From: Candidatus Paraprevotella stercoravium
Lineage (GTDB): Bacteria > Bacteroidota > Bacteroidia > Bacteroidales > Bacteroidaceae
NCBI GenBank assembly: GCA_944320795.1
Contig: CALUIU010000007.1
Location: 1 to 64,000 of the forward strand
Direction of reading: 5' to 3'
DNA length: 64,000 nt
Both the position numbers and the translations under genes were made by a program. Positions 33,959-43,668 of the stretch are shown here, piece by piece (the first letter of the stretch is position 1; each line of letters opens with the position of its first letter). The notes beneath the pieces were generated by a model, which saw only the letters and a program-made list of their open reading frames with translations, did not search any database and was not told the origin of the DNA.

Positions 33959-36559
33959 ATGATGCAAGATCAAGACAGAATAATCAAAGTCAATATTGAG
34001 GATGAGATGCGCAGTTCCTACATCGACTATTCGATGTCGGTTATTGTGTCACGTGCGCTTCCTGATGTGCGTGACGGATTCAAACCCGTGCATCGTCGAA
34101 TCCTGTTTGGAATGAAAGAGTTGGGTAATCTGCACGACCGCCCCTATAAGAAATGTGCCCGTATTGTCGGTGAGGTACTGGGTAAGTATCATCCACACGG
34201 TGATTCTTCCGTTTACGGCGCTTTGGTGCGTATGGCACAGGAATGGAACATGCGCTATAAACTGGTCGACGGTCAGGGTAACTTCGGTTCGGTTGACGGT
34301 GATACCGCTGCGGCCATGCGTTATACCGAAGCACGTCTTCAGCTCATGGGCGAAGCCATGATGCAGGATCTGGAAAAGGATACTGTAGACATGGTAAACA
34401 ACTTCGATGACACCTTGAAGGAGCCGACTGTAATGCCTACCCGTATTCCGAACCTGCTTGTAAATGGAGCCAGCGGTATTGCTGTAGGTATGGCAACCAA
34501 CATTCCGACACACAATCTGTCTGAAGTAATCGACGCCTGTGTGGCTTATATTCAGAATCCGGCCATAGATATTGACGGACTGATGCAATATATCAAGGCA
34601 CCTGATTTCCCTACCGGAGGTTTTATTTACGGTATGCAGGGTGTGCGCGACGCTTATGAGACCGGTCGTGGACGTGTCGTGATGAGAGCACGTGCCGAGA
34701 TTGAAACCGGCGAATCACACGATAAAATCGTTATCACTGAGATTCCATACGGCGTGAATAAGGCCGAACTCATCAAGTCTATCGCGGATTTGGTGAACGA
34801 GAAGAAAATCGAGGGCATTACCAATGCCAACGATGAGTCCGACCGCGAAGGTATGCGTATCGTATTGGATGTGAAGCGTGATGCCAATGCCAATGTGGTG
34901 CTGAATAAGCTGTTCAAGATGACTCAGTTGCAGACCAGCTTCAGCGTGAACTGTATCGCTTTGGTGAAGGGACGTCCGAAACTCCTTACTCTGAAGGATT
35001 GTATTTCCAATTTTGTGGATCATCGTCGTGAGGTGGTTATCCGCAGAACCCGTTATGACCTGAAGAAAGCCGAGGAGCGCGCACATATTCTGGACGGACT
35101 GATTATTGCTTGCGACAATATTGATGAAGTGGTGCACATTATCCGTGCCGCCAAGGATCCTCAGGAGGCTATGGCACGTTTGATGGAGCGTTTTGAACTG
35201 GATGATTTGCAGGCTAAGGCCATTATTGAAATGCGTCTGGCCCAGCTCACCAACCTGTCACAGGAGAAACTGCGTCAGGAATATGAGGATTTGTTGCAGA
35301 AGATTGCTTACTATAAGCAGATTCTGAGTGACGATGAGTTGTGCAAGAAGGTGATTGTGGACGAACTCGTTGAGGTGAAAGAACAGTATGGCGACGAGCG
35401 CCGTTCTGAGATCGTATATTCAAGTGAAGAGTTCAATCCGGAAGATTTCTATGCAGATGATGAGATGGTGATTACCATCAGTCATATGGGATATATCAAG
35501 CGTACACCGCTTGCCGAGTTCAAGGCACAGGCTCGTGGTGGAGTGGGCAGCAAGGGTAGCAGTACCCGTGATGCCGACTTCGTAGAGTATATCTATCCGG
35601 CTACGATGCACAACACCATGCTGTTCTTTACTCAGAAGGGACGCTGCTTCTGGCTCAAGGTTTATGACATACCGGAAGGAGCGAAGAATTCCAAGGGACG
35701 TGCTATCCAGAATATGCTGAACATTGATCCGGATGATGCCATCAACGCATGTCTGCGAATCAAGAACTTGTCTGATCCGGAATTCTGCGCCCGTCACTTT
35801 GTGGTATTCTGTACCAAGAATGGTATTATCAAGAAAACTTGTCTGACTGAATATTCACGTCCGCGTGTGAATGGTGTGAACGCCATAACCATTCGTGAGG
35901 ATGACCGCGTAATCGGTGTACGCCTGACAAATGGTGAGAATGAAATCATTATCGCCAATAAGAACGGTCGTGCCATCCGTTTCAACGAGTCTGCGGTAAG
36001 ATGTATGGGGCGTACGGCTACCGGTGTGAAAGGTATGACTCTGGATGAAGACGGATGCGATGAGGTTGTAGGAATGGTTTGCGTAAACGATCCGAAGACT
36101 GAAACCATTATGGTTGTCAGCGAACAGGGTTATGGTAAGCGTTCGGATATCGAAGATTACCGTGTAACCAACCGTGGTGCCAAGGGTGTGAAGACTTTGA
36201 ATATTACCGACAAAACAGGTAAACTGGTTGCCATTAAGGTAGTAACTGATGAGAATGATCTGATGATCATCAACAAGAGCGGTATCACTATCCGTCTGAA
36301 GGTGGCTGATGTCCGTATCATGGGTCGTGCCACTCAGGGAGTGCGTCTGATAAATCTTGAGAAGCGCAATGATCAGATCAGCAGCGTTTGTAAGGTACAG
36401 ACAGAAGATGAGGAAGAGGTAGTGGCAGATGAAAATCAGGCAGACATAGAGACTGCAGATGTAGCCGCAGCTTCAACTGCTCCTGAACAGTCTGAAAAGG
36501 ATACCCCGGCACAGCCTTCCCTTTTCGATGGCCTGGAAGAAGATGACAATGAAAACTGA
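33959..36559 (+). CDS. gyrA: DNA gyrase subunit A
   Basis: GyrA is the breakage-rejoining subunit of gyrase. The N-terminal half carries the helix-turn-helix and the active tyrosine ([11 protein letters not shown]). The C-terminal half is the DNA-wrapping beta-pinwheel, with the GyrA-box-like [10 protein letters not shown] near residue 525. The C-terminal ~50 residues are acidic. At the quinolone pocket the sequence is [15 protein letters not shown]: Ser83 is kept, but residue 87 is Gly where E. coli has Asp. Two ATG codons in a row make the first residue uncertain by one. A TPR gene follows 26 bases downstream. Confidence 0.97.
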   Translation: MMQDQDRIIKVNIEDEMRSSYIDYSMSVIVSRALPDVRDGFKPVHRRILFGMKELGNLHDRPYKKCARIVGEVLGKYHPHGDSSVYGALVRMAQEWNMRYKLVDGQGNFGSVDGDTAAAMRYTEARLQLMGEAMMQDLEKDTVDMVNNFDDTLKEPTVMPTRIPNLLVNGASGIAVGMATNIPTHNLSEVIDACVAYIQNPAIDIDGLMQYIKAPDFPTGGFIYGMQGVRDAYETGRGRVVMRARAEIETGESHDKIVITEIPYGVNKAELIKSIADLVNEKKIEGITNANDESDREGMRIVLDVKRDANANVVLNKLFKMTQLQTSFSVNCIALVKGRPKLLTLKDCISNFVDHRREVVIRRTRYDLKKAEERAHILDGLIIACDNIDEVVHIIRAAKDPQEAMARLMERFELDDLQAKAIIEMRLAQLTNLSQEKLRQEYEDLLQKIAYYKQILSDDELCKKVIVDELVEVKEQYGDERRSEIVYSSEEFNPEDFYADDEMVITISHMGYIKRTPLAEFKAQARGGVGSKGSSTRDADFVEYIYPATMHNTMLFFTQKGRCFWLKVYDIPEGAKNSKGRAIQNMLNIDPDDAINACLRIKNLSDPEFCARHFVVFCTKNGIIKKTCLTEYSRPRVNGVNAITIREDDRVIGVRLTNGENEIIIANKNGRAIRFNESAVRCMGRTATGVKGMTLDEDGCDEVVGMVCVNDPKTETIMVVSEQGYGKRSDIEDYRVTNRGAKGVKTLNITDKTGKLVAIKVVTDENDLMIINKSGITIRLKVADVRIMGRATQGVRLINLEKRNDQISSVCKVQTEDEEEVVADENQADIETADVAAASTAPEQSEKDTPAQPSLFDGLEEDDNEN

Positions 36560-36585
36560 TTTATTATATTAAAAAACATTGTGTT

Positions 36586-37785
36586 ATGAAGAAAATTTTA
36601 TGTTCTATTGCCTTGGTGCTGGCTGCTTCAACGGCTTTTGGTCAGGATAGACTGATCCGTAAGGCACAGAGTTTGATCGAAGAGAACAAGTTGGATGAGG
36701 CACAGACTGTTTTGACTGAGGCTTTAACCAGTGGAAAGACCAAGAAAATGGCTTTGGCATGGGATGTTCAGGGAGATATCTATCAGCGTGTTTTTGCTGT
36801 AGAGTTGAACAAGGCCGCTGACAGTCAGCCGTTGGATACTATGAAGTTCGCAAAGAATCTGTATGCATGTATTGATGCATATGAGAAGTGTAATGAACTG
36901 GATGAGGACAAGGAGTTCTATCAGAAGAATAAAGGTAATGCTATGAAGTTCCGTACATTCTTTATGTATTGCGGACAGTTTTTCTTTAATAACAAACAAT
37001 ACGGTGACGCCTTTACTGCTTATGATAAATGGCTGACATATCCTCAGACTGTAAAGTTGGTTGAGAATGAGCCGAAGGTATTGAAGGATTCTGTATTCGA
37101 TGAGAATCAGATTGCTTACTATGCTTGTCTGGCAGCCTACAACGACAAGAACTATCAGAATGTAGAGAAGTACATCAATCAGGCATTGAAGTATGACAAG
37201 GAACTGGAAACTGTACGCCAGTTGCGTCTGACTACTTATCTGGAGCAGGGCGATACAGCCAATTGGGTTAAGAGTTCAAAGGAATTTGCTTTGAGCGGTA
37301 TTCAATCGGAAGTTGTAGCTCAGAACCTTTTGGCATACTATTTGGACAAGAAGGACGAAACTTCAGCCCTGGCCTTTGCCGATGAGTTGCTGGCTAAGGA
37401 TCCAAACAGTAAGATTGGTAATTATTCAAAGGGAGTTGTTCTTTTCGGACAGAATAAATATAGTGAGGCTGTAGGCTATTTTATCAAGACTACAGAGATC
37501 GATCCGACATTCTCTGACGCATTCTATAATGCAGGAGTATGCTATTGTAATGAAGGTTATGCCCTTAATGAAACTCTTTCAAAGAAGAAACTGACAGTTG
37601 CTCAAAACAATGAGGAAATCAAGAAAGTGAAGGCGTATTATGAGAAAGCTCTTCCTTTCTTCCTGAAGGTTAAGGAACTGGAGCCGGAAAATGTAAACCG
37701 CTGGGCCAGCCGCTTGAGCACCGTATACTACATTATGGGTGATAAGGCAAAACAGAAAGAAATGGATGCACTTCTGAATATGTAA
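36586..37785 (+). CDS. Exported tetratricopeptide-repeat protein
   Basis: The 399-residue protein has a signal peptide (KKILCSIALVLAASTAFGQD), cut near residue 20, and no lipobox, so it should be periplasmic. Several TPR units follow: AQSLIEENKLDEAQTVLTEA at the start, GDAFTAYDKW in the middle, GVVLFGQNKYSEAVGYFIKT and AFYNAGVCYCNEGY later. TPR proteins are scaffolds; the partner is unknown. It starts 26 bases after gyrA and could share its transcript. The next gene encodes a second exported TPR protein of similar size and layout. Confidence 0.85.
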   Translation: MKKILCSIALVLAASTAFGQDRLIRKAQSLIEENKLDEAQTVLTEALTSGKTKKMALAWDVQGDIYQRVFAVELNKAADSQPLDTMKFAKNLYACIDAYEKCNELDEDKEFYQKNKGNAMKFRTFFMYCGQFFFNNKQYGDAFTAYDKWLTYPQTVKLVENEPKVLKDSVFDENQIAYYACLAAYNDKNYQNVEKYINQALKYDKELETVRQLRLTTYLEQGDTANWVKSSKEFALSGIQSEVVAQNLLAYYLDKKDETSALAFADELLAKDPNSKIGNYSKGVVLFGQNKYSEAVGYFIKTTEIDPTFSDAFYNAGVCYCNEGYALNETLSKKKLTVAQNNEEIKKVKAYYEKALPFFLKVKELEPENVNRWASRLSTVYYIMGDKAKQKEMDALLNM

Positions 37786-37875
37786 GAATGTGCTTTCCTT
37801 TTTGTTAGAAAGTAATAACCGTAATCCGAAAGGGTGGTGTGGTGTAAGCCCATCACCCTTTCTTTTAATGAATCA

Positions 37876-39102
37876 ATGAAGAGACAATACGCTTTAGGAA
37901 CTTTTCTGCTTTTGATCTGTTCTGCAGTGAGCGGAGGAAATATTCTGAAAGAGGCAAAAGAAGCCATTAAGAACGGATCAAATCTGGAACAGACAGAAAC
38001 CAAGCTGCTCGAGGCCATCAAGACAGAAGATAATGTCTATAAAAAACTGGATTTTTACTATTATGCCGCTTTACTGAACCGCAAAATCAATGATCAGGAG
38101 AACGAGAAACTGTATTTGAAGCAGGCTTATGATACCGCCAGATTCTTTAACAGCATTTTCTCTGTTTTTCATCATATGGGGAATTATGACTCGATTGTAA
38201 ATCATTTGCAGTCGGAGCGGAAAATCCGGAAGTACAGACAGAAAGCCTTGCGGCTGTTGGAACCTTATCAGGAGAATCTGCTGAATGGTGGAAAATTTTA
38301 TTTTATGAAGCATGATTTTGCCCGTGCCTATGATTTCTTTGACTGTTATCTGAAGGCTACGGACAAAGGATTCTTTACGACAACAAGTCAGGACAGACAG
38401 GCTTTGTTGGTGGAAAAAATTTCCCGGTGGGCTACGTCCTGCGGTTACAAACTGCAAGATCCTAAGAAGGTATTGGCTTATTCGGAGGGAGCTTTGGGAG
38501 ATTCCGCAAAGCGGCATTTTATCTATGAGTATCGTGCCAAGGCTTATCTGCAGATGAGAGATACGGCCAGTTGGCTGAATAATCTGAAGGAGGGGCTGAG
38601 ATGCAATCCTGATTATTCTTATTTCTTTGCCAGCCTTACCGATTATCTGAATGCCAGTCAGCGTTATGACGAGGCCTTGCAGCTGGCAGATACCATGTTG
38701 TCCATTCGTCCCCGAAACACCTTCTTCTGGTATGCGAAGAGTGTGGTCCTGATGAACCTGAAACGCTATGAAGAATGTATCACTGCCGCAGACAGTGCTA
38801 TTGCCTATGATTCCATTTATATGTATGCTTATTACAATAAAGGGTTGGCCTTCTGTAATCTGGCGGTAAATATGAGTGATTCTGCCGCGGCGCATATCAA
38901 TCAGGAGGATTATCAGGATTTGCGTCAGAGGTCTGTGGCTTATTATGCCCAGGCTTTGCGTCCGATGGAGATTGTGCGTGTATTGGCCCCGAAAGATACT
39001 TTGCGTTGGGCACAGCCGTTATATCGTATTTATCTGAATTTGAATATGGGAGCCCAGTTTGCACAGATAGAGAATATTCTGAAAAACTTTAAGAACAAAT
39101 AA
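37876..39102 (+). CDS. Exported tetratricopeptide-repeat protein
   Basis: The 408-residue protein begins MKRQYALGTFLLLICSAVSG, a signal peptide; I prefer this ATG to a GTG 14 codons upstream because it sits at the start of the signal. TPR-like helices recur: YDEALQLADTMLSIRPRNTF, VLMNLKRYEECITAADSAIA and YYNKGLAFCNLAVN. The layout (N-terminal ILKEAKEAIKNGSNLEQTET, then repeats, then a long C-terminal helix pair) echoes the gene before it, suggesting an old duplication. Partner and role are unknown. The dihydrouridine synthase starts 8 bases downstream. Confidence 0.82.
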   Translation: MKRQYALGTFLLLICSAVSGGNILKEAKEAIKNGSNLEQTETKLLEAIKTEDNVYKKLDFYYYAALLNRKINDQENEKLYLKQAYDTARFFNSIFSVFHHMGNYDSIVNHLQSERKIRKYRQKALRLLEPYQENLLNGGKFYFMKHDFARAYDFFDCYLKATDKGFFTTTSQDRQALLVEKISRWATSCGYKLQDPKKVLAYSEGALGDSAKRHFIYEYRAKAYLQMRDTASWLNNLKEGLRCNPDYSYFFASLTDYLNASQRYDEALQLADTMLSIRPRNTFFWYAKSVVLMNLKRYEECITAADSAIAYDSIYMYAYYNKGLAFCNLAVNMSDSAAAHINQEDYQDLRQRSVAYYAQALRPMEIVRVLAPKDTLRWAQPLYRIYLNLNMGAQFAQIENILKNFKNK

Positions 39103-39110
39103 AAACGGTT

Positions 39111-40046
39111 ATGGAGATTTCTATGGCTCCTTTACAGGGGTTTACCGAATGCGGCCTGCGTAATGCTTTTGCTTCCTGTTTTGGAGGCGTTTCTGAATAT
39201 TATACTCCCTTTGTCCGTCTGGAGAAAGGAGCTTTCCGGAATAAGGATTTAAAGGATATTGCTCCACAGAACAATCAGGTGTCAGATCTGGTCCCTCAGA
39301 TTATTGCTGCTGATGAAGAGGAAGCGCTGAAACTTGTAGAGTACGTGGCCGGATGCGGATATCGCCGTCTGGACATTAATATGGGTTGTCCTTTCCCTCT
39401 GATGGTGCGTAAGGGACGCGGTGCCGGTATTTTATCACATCCGGACCGGGTAGCCCGTGTGTTGTCGGTTGTTCATCGCTATCCGGAGATCCGTTTTTCG
39501 GTAAAGATGCGTTTAGGTTGGGATTCAGAGCAGGAAATCTTTGCTTTGCTTGATATATTGAACGGGCATCCTTTGTATCAGGTAACTTTACATCCCAGGT
39601 TGGGTATACAGCAATATAAGGGTAAATGTTCTATGGATTCTTTTGCCGCATTCTATGAGCAGTGCAAGCTGCCGTTGGTGTATAACGGCGATGTGATGAG
39701 TCTTGGTGATATTGCAGCCTTAGAGTCCCATTTTCCCCGTTTGAAGGGTGTTATGATTGGTCGTGGACTGCTTGCCCGGCCCTGGTTGGCATCGGAGTAT
39801 CAGGAAGGCAGTGCTTGGCCGTATGAACGCCGCCGGGATGCTTTTCGTCAGTTTCATCAGGAATTGCTTTCTTTCTATACCTCAAGAATCGAAGGAGGAA
39901 GTGCCCAACTTTTGGGCAAGATGAGCTCCTTTTGGGAATACTTGCTGGCAGTCGAGGACCGGAAGAAACTTAAAAAAATACGCAAATCTTCAAATCTGAA
40001 CACTTATTTGCAAGCTGTAGGTGACTTGATATCTTCTATCCGATAA
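39111..40046 (+). CDS. dus: tRNA-dihydrouridine synthase
   Basis: Dus enzymes reduce uridines in the tRNA D-loop using FMN and NADPH. The 311-residue protein opens with SMAPLQGFTECGLRNAF, has the catalytic Cys93 in INMGCPFPLMVRKGRGAGIL and the FMN-phosphate motif MIGRGLLARPW. SVKMRLGWDS and TLHPRLGIQQYKG fit the family (usual VKxRxG and VHxR). I cannot say which D-loop position it modifies. It is the last gene of the gyrA-side cluster, closed by a terminator at 40067-40112. Confidence 0.92.
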   Translation: MEISMAPLQGFTECGLRNAFASCFGGVSEYYTPFVRLEKGAFRNKDLKDIAPQNNQVSDLVPQIIAADEEEALKLVEYVAGCGYRRLDINMGCPFPLMVRKGRGAGILSHPDRVARVLSVVHRYPEIRFSVKMRLGWDSEQEIFALLDILNGHPLYQVTLHPRLGIQQYKGKCSMDSFAAFYEQCKLPLVYNGDVMSLGDIAALESHFPRLKGVMIGRGLLARPWLASEYQEGSAWPYERRRDAFRQFHQELLSFYTSRIEGGSAQLLGKMSSFWEYLLAVEDRKKLKKIRKSSNLNTYLQAVGDLISSIR

Positions 40047-40066
40047 ATATCTTGTCAGGATATAAG

Positions 40067-40119
40067 ACGGCCTGGTTGCATGACTCCCGAATGGAGGATG
40101 CAACCAGGCCGTTTCTTTT
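40067..40119 (+). terminator. Terminator of dus
   Basis: ACGGCCTGGTTGCA (40067-40080) pairs perfectly with TGCAACCAGGCCGT (40099-40112), followed by TTCTTTT in the plus direction. Confidence 0.75.
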
Positions 40120-41560
40120 ATAGATTGTTCTGTCTTAGAACGTACGCATAATATTCTTTGGGGTTCAAGGATTCCGGAAACAGGTGACCGAAGACCATTT
40201 TGGTACCTTCTGGATTTGTTTCACATGCCCGTTCCAGATACTTCAGATATTGTACCTCGTCCTTGGCGTAGTAAAAGCAGTAGGCCATATATGGATAGCA
40301 GTTGCTTTCCGTCTGTACCGTGCAGAATTCAAGCAGTTCATAAAAGTTTTCGAGTGCGTCGGCGTACAGTCTGTTTTCGAAAAAAGATACGGCAATCAGG
40401 AAATAGGCGCGTTCTCGGTCGGTACTCTCTTCCTTGGCTTTCTGGAAGCATTCCAGCGCTTCCGCTACAAAGCCGTTTTCCAAAAGCACATGTCCTTTCA
40501 GGACAAAATAGTCAAAGCCTTCCGGTTCGTAATTCTTGGCTCTTTCCAGATAATGCAGTGCCTTCTGGAATTTCCCCACCTTGCTATAGGCAAAGGACAA
40601 TTGCAGGTAGATCTGCAACTGCTCGGGAGAACAGTCGTTCGAAAACTCTTCTGCCGATTCCAAACGCTGGCAGGCATCTTCATATCTTTCCATTTGATTC
40701 AGACAGAGACCGTCGAAAAGATACGGATATTCGTCTGTTTTCGGGAAATCATTGATATATTGTGTGTATAGGCGATGAGCCTCTTCAAAATTTCCCAAAT
40801 GATACAGACTGTTGGCCTTGGCGAAAAGCGCTTCGGGATTTCCCTTTTCCTTGATGGCCAGTGAGAATTCTGCAGATTCGATGGCCTTGTCATACATTTC
40901 TCTCATGAAGTATGTGTCGGCCAATATGTTCCATGCCTTCAGGGAATAGGGATTCTCATCCAGAATTTTCTCTAAAATGTCTGTGGCCTCCTCAAAACTC
41001 TCTTTGGCACAATAGATTTCCGCTTTCAGAAACATGATTTTCAGGTTTGGACCAGAAATCTTTTCTGCCTCTTCAGCCCATTCCAATGCTTTGTCGTCGT
41101 AAGCATAATCCTCCAGAATACAGGCGCAGTCATACAGATAAGTGTACAAATCCTTTCGGTCGTCCGCAAAATGTGCTTTCTGTTCAGCAAGATAGCGGAG
41201 AGCTTCCGCAACATTCTGTTTTCTGATCAGCAGCTCCGCGTGCAGGAAAATGACTTCACGGTCGTTCTGCTCCTGAATGCTGTCGCAGATTTTCTGTGCC
41301 TGATCCAGATGTCCCGAGAACATATATTGCCGGGCCTTGAAGATCAGCGGGTCAATACTGTTCGGATGCAGGGTCAGGGCGTAGTCAATGCATGCGTAGG
41401 CTTTTTCCGTTTCGCCATGAGTCAGATAATACTCCGCGATATCCGTCAGCTCATCACTTTCGAGATAAGCCGACGGACCACCGTTGAGCATGGCTTCATA
41501 GCGAGCCAGATTTTCTTTAAAGTCTTCTTCTTCGAAAAAAGAGAAATCCTCTTCCCTCAT
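40118..41560 (-). CDS. Cytoplasmic tetratricopeptide-repeat protein
   Basis: The 480-residue protein has no signal peptide and starts with an acidic stretch (REEDFSFFEEEDFKENLARY). About ten TPR-type helical pairs follow, for example GETEKAYACIDYALTLHPNS, YDKAIESAEFSLAIKEKGN and FQKALHYLERAKNYEPEGFD. It begins 3 bases after the glnS stop, so it must be translated from the glnS transcript. A link to tRNA charging is therefore possible but not shown; TPR proteins of this kind are generic scaffolds. Confidence 0.85.
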   Translation of the reverse strand: MREEDFSFFEEEDFKENLARYEAMLNGGPSAYLESDELTDIAEYYLTHGETEKAYACIDYALTLHPNSIDPLIFKARQYMFSGHLDQAQKICDSIQEQNDREVIFLHAELLIRKQNVAEALRYLAEQKAHFADDRKDLYTYLYDCACILEDYAYDDKALEWAEEAEKISGPNLKIMFLKAEIYCAKESFEEATDILEKILDENPYSLKAWNILADTYFMREMYDKAIESAEFSLAIKEKGNPEALFAKANSLYHLGNFEEAHRLYTQYINDFPKTDEYPYLFDGLCLNQMERYEDACQRLESAEEFSNDCSPEQLQIYLQLSFAYSKVGKFQKALHYLERAKNYEPEGFDYFVLKGHVLLENGFVAEALECFQKAKEESTDRERAYFLIAVSFFENRLYADALENFYELLEFCTVQTESNCYPYMAYCFYYAKDEVQYLKYLERACETNPEGTKMVFGHLFPESLNPKEYYAYVLRQNNL

Positions 41561-41563
41561 ATC

Positions 41564-43297
41564 TTATTTGTTGATTTTATTCCAGGTATCTTTCAGGCCT
41601 ACCGTACGGTTGAAAATCAGATGTTCTGGAGTAGAGTCCTTGTCTGGTGTAAAGTAACCGATACGCTGGAACTGCAGATAATCCAATGGTTTGGCTTCGC
41701 TCAGATATTTCTCTACATAACATTCTGTCAGAACCTTGAGTGAATCCGGATTCATCATCTGCTTCATGGCGTCGAGTGCCGAGCAATCCTGGGCTTCACG
41801 GATGTTGGCCAGTTCGTCACGTGGATTTTCGCATTTCCACAGACGGTCATACAGACGTACCTCGGCTTTGATGCAATGGTTGCAGCTTACCCAGTGCAGG
41901 GTACCTTTCACCTTCTTATTGCTGTTGATCATGCCGCTTTTGGTTGTCGGATCATATTCGGCATAGACCTCGATGATGTTTCCGTCTTCGTCTTTCTTGC
42001 ATCCGGTGCATTTTACGATATAGGCGCTCTTCAAGCGTACTTCCTGACCCGGAGTCATGCGGAAGTATTTCTTTGGAGCATCTTCCATGAAGTCTTCGCG
42101 CTCCATCCACAATTCGCGGCTGAATTCAATCATGTGTGTTCCTGAGTTCGGATCTTCCGGGTTGTTAACAGCTTCCAGCTCCTCAACCTGACCTTCCGGA
42201 TAGTTGGTGATGATCAGCTTAACCGGATTGATTACGGCAGATACGCGTGTAGCTCTGCTGTTCAGATCCTCGCGGACTGCGCTTTCCAGCAGGGCGAAGT
42301 CATTCAATGCGTCGTATGTGGTATAACCGATCTTGTTGATGAAGTTGCGGATGGACTCCGGTGAGTAACCGCGACGACGGAATCCGCACAAGGTCGGCAT
42401 ACGGGGATCGTCCCATCCGTTTACCAGTCCGTTCTGAACCATAATGAGCAGGTTGCGCTTGCTCATCAGCGTATAGTTCAGGTTCAGTTTGTTGAACTCA
42501 TACTGGCGTGGGCGGTGGTCATCCAGATCCTCGCCTTCTTTCAACCAGTCGATAAACAGGTTGTAAAGCGGACGGTGCACTACAAACTCCAATGTACAAA
42601 GAGAGTGGGTTACCCCTTCAAAGAAGTCGCTCTGTCCGTGTGCGAAGTCATACATCGGATATGCCTTCCATTTTGAACCGGTGCGATGATGTTCCTTATT
42701 GATGATTCGGTAGATGATCGGGTCTCGGAAGTGCATGTTCGGGTTGGCCATATCGATCTTGGCGCGGAGCACCATAGATCCTTCCTCCAGTTCGCCGCTG
42801 TTCATCTTCTCAAAGAGAGCCAGGCTTTCCTCAATCGGACGGTCGCGGTAAGGGCTGTTTGTACCCGGTTGGGTAGGGGTACCCTTCTGAGCCGCGATCT
42901 GTTCTGCGGTCTGTTCGTCGATATATGCTTTTCCTTCCTTGATCAGGCGAACGGCAAAGTCCCACAACTGCTGGAAATAGTCTGAGGCATAATATTCGTT
43001 ACCCCATTCGAATCCCAGCCATTTGATATCTTCCTTAATGGCCTCAACATACTCTACATCCTCTTTGGTCGGATTCGTGTCATCGAAGCGGAGGTTACAT
43101 ACCCCTCCATATTTTTGTGCGATACCAAAGTCCATGCAGATAGCTTTGGCGTGTCCTATATGCAGATATCCGTTAGGCTCTGGCGGGAAGCGGGTTTGCA
43201 GTCTACCGTCATTCTTACCGGCAGCCAAATCGGCTGTTACGATCTCTTCAACAAAGTTCAAACTCTTTTTTTCTGATGTTTCTGTTGTCATATTCAT
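41564..43297 (-). CDS. glnS: Glutaminyl-tRNA synthetase
   Basis: This class I synthetase charges tRNA-Gln. HIGH is at residues 46-49 (GYLHIGHAKAI), the KMSKS loop is LMSKRNLL near 278-285, and PPEPNG precedes HIGH as in all GlnRS/GluRS enzymes. RFDDTNPTKEDVEYVEAI and the C-terminal anticodon-binding beta-barrels complete a 577-residue enzyme. Its presence suggests direct charging of tRNA-Gln rather than the amidotransferase route. The start may be the first or the third codon (both Met). The TPR gene follows in the same transcript. Confidence 0.96.
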   Translation of the reverse strand: MNMTTETSEKKSLNFVEEIVTADLAAGKNDGRLQTRFPPEPNGYLHIGHAKAICMDFGIAQKYGGVCNLRFDDTNPTKEDVEYVEAIKEDIKWLGFEWGNEYYASDYFQQLWDFAVRLIKEGKAYIDEQTAEQIAAQKGTPTQPGTNSPYRDRPIEESLALFEKMNSGELEEGSMVLRAKIDMANPNMHFRDPIIYRIINKEHHRTGSKWKAYPMYDFAHGQSDFFEGVTHSLCTLEFVVHRPLYNLFIDWLKEGEDLDDHRPRQYEFNKLNLNYTLMSKRNLLIMVQNGLVNGWDDPRMPTLCGFRRRGYSPESIRNFINKIGYTTYDALNDFALLESAVREDLNSRATRVSAVINPVKLIITNYPEGQVEELEAVNNPEDPNSGTHMIEFSRELWMEREDFMEDAPKKYFRMTPGQEVRLKSAYIVKCTGCKKDEDGNIIEVYAEYDPTTKSGMINSNKKVKGTLHWVSCNHCIKAEVRLYDRLWKCENPRDELANIREAQDCSALDAMKQMMNPDSLKVLTECYVEKYLSEAKPLDYLQFQRIGYFTPDKDSTPEHLIFNRTVGLKDTWNKINK

Positions 43298-43668
43298 CTA
43301 AATACTATAATTCTAACTGCAAAATTAGCAAACTTTCTTAAATTAGAATCAACATACTCTGTAAATTTATTATAGGTACGAGAGAATGGTTTATTTTTCC
43401 TCTTCCTGAATTGACTTTATAAAGTGTTGAAATTAGGAAATGTTTTTGAGTCGGTTGTTTTATTTCAATTCGATAAAAAGATTTTTGCAAATATGTTATC
43501 AAACATAAAAATAAGTTTGGAAGTTTCAAAACAAAGCCCGATATTTGCAGCCGTTATCCTGAAAACAATCTTTTTACCTTAAACGAAACTAATACCTAAT
43601 TAGTATGGAAGGGCCTGTCGTGAGACAGGCCCTTCCTGCATTATATCCTTATCATATGATTCCTGAGG
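43298..43668. other. Intergenic stretch (371 bases) before glnS
   Basis: It is AT-rich and holds the glnS promoter region on the right-to-left strand and a perfect hairpin at 43607-43636. A 63-codon minus-strand frame at 43338-43529 has no protein-like features. I see no gene; a small RNA is possible but not supported. Confidence 0.5.
43607..43636 (-). terminator. Perfect 13-bp hairpin after rarA, no T tract
   Basis: GGAAGGGCCTGTC (43607-43619) and GACAGGCCCTTCC (43624-43636) form a stem closed by the four bases GTGA, a GNRA-type loop on the plus strand. It lies 33 bases past the rarA stop. No T run follows on either strand, so it is a stabilising hairpin or a weak terminator. Confidence 0.5.

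Noticed and set aside
43338-43529. 63-codon minus-strand frame before glnS
   Set aside because: No start context, no domain, AT-rich composition like the surrounding spacer.
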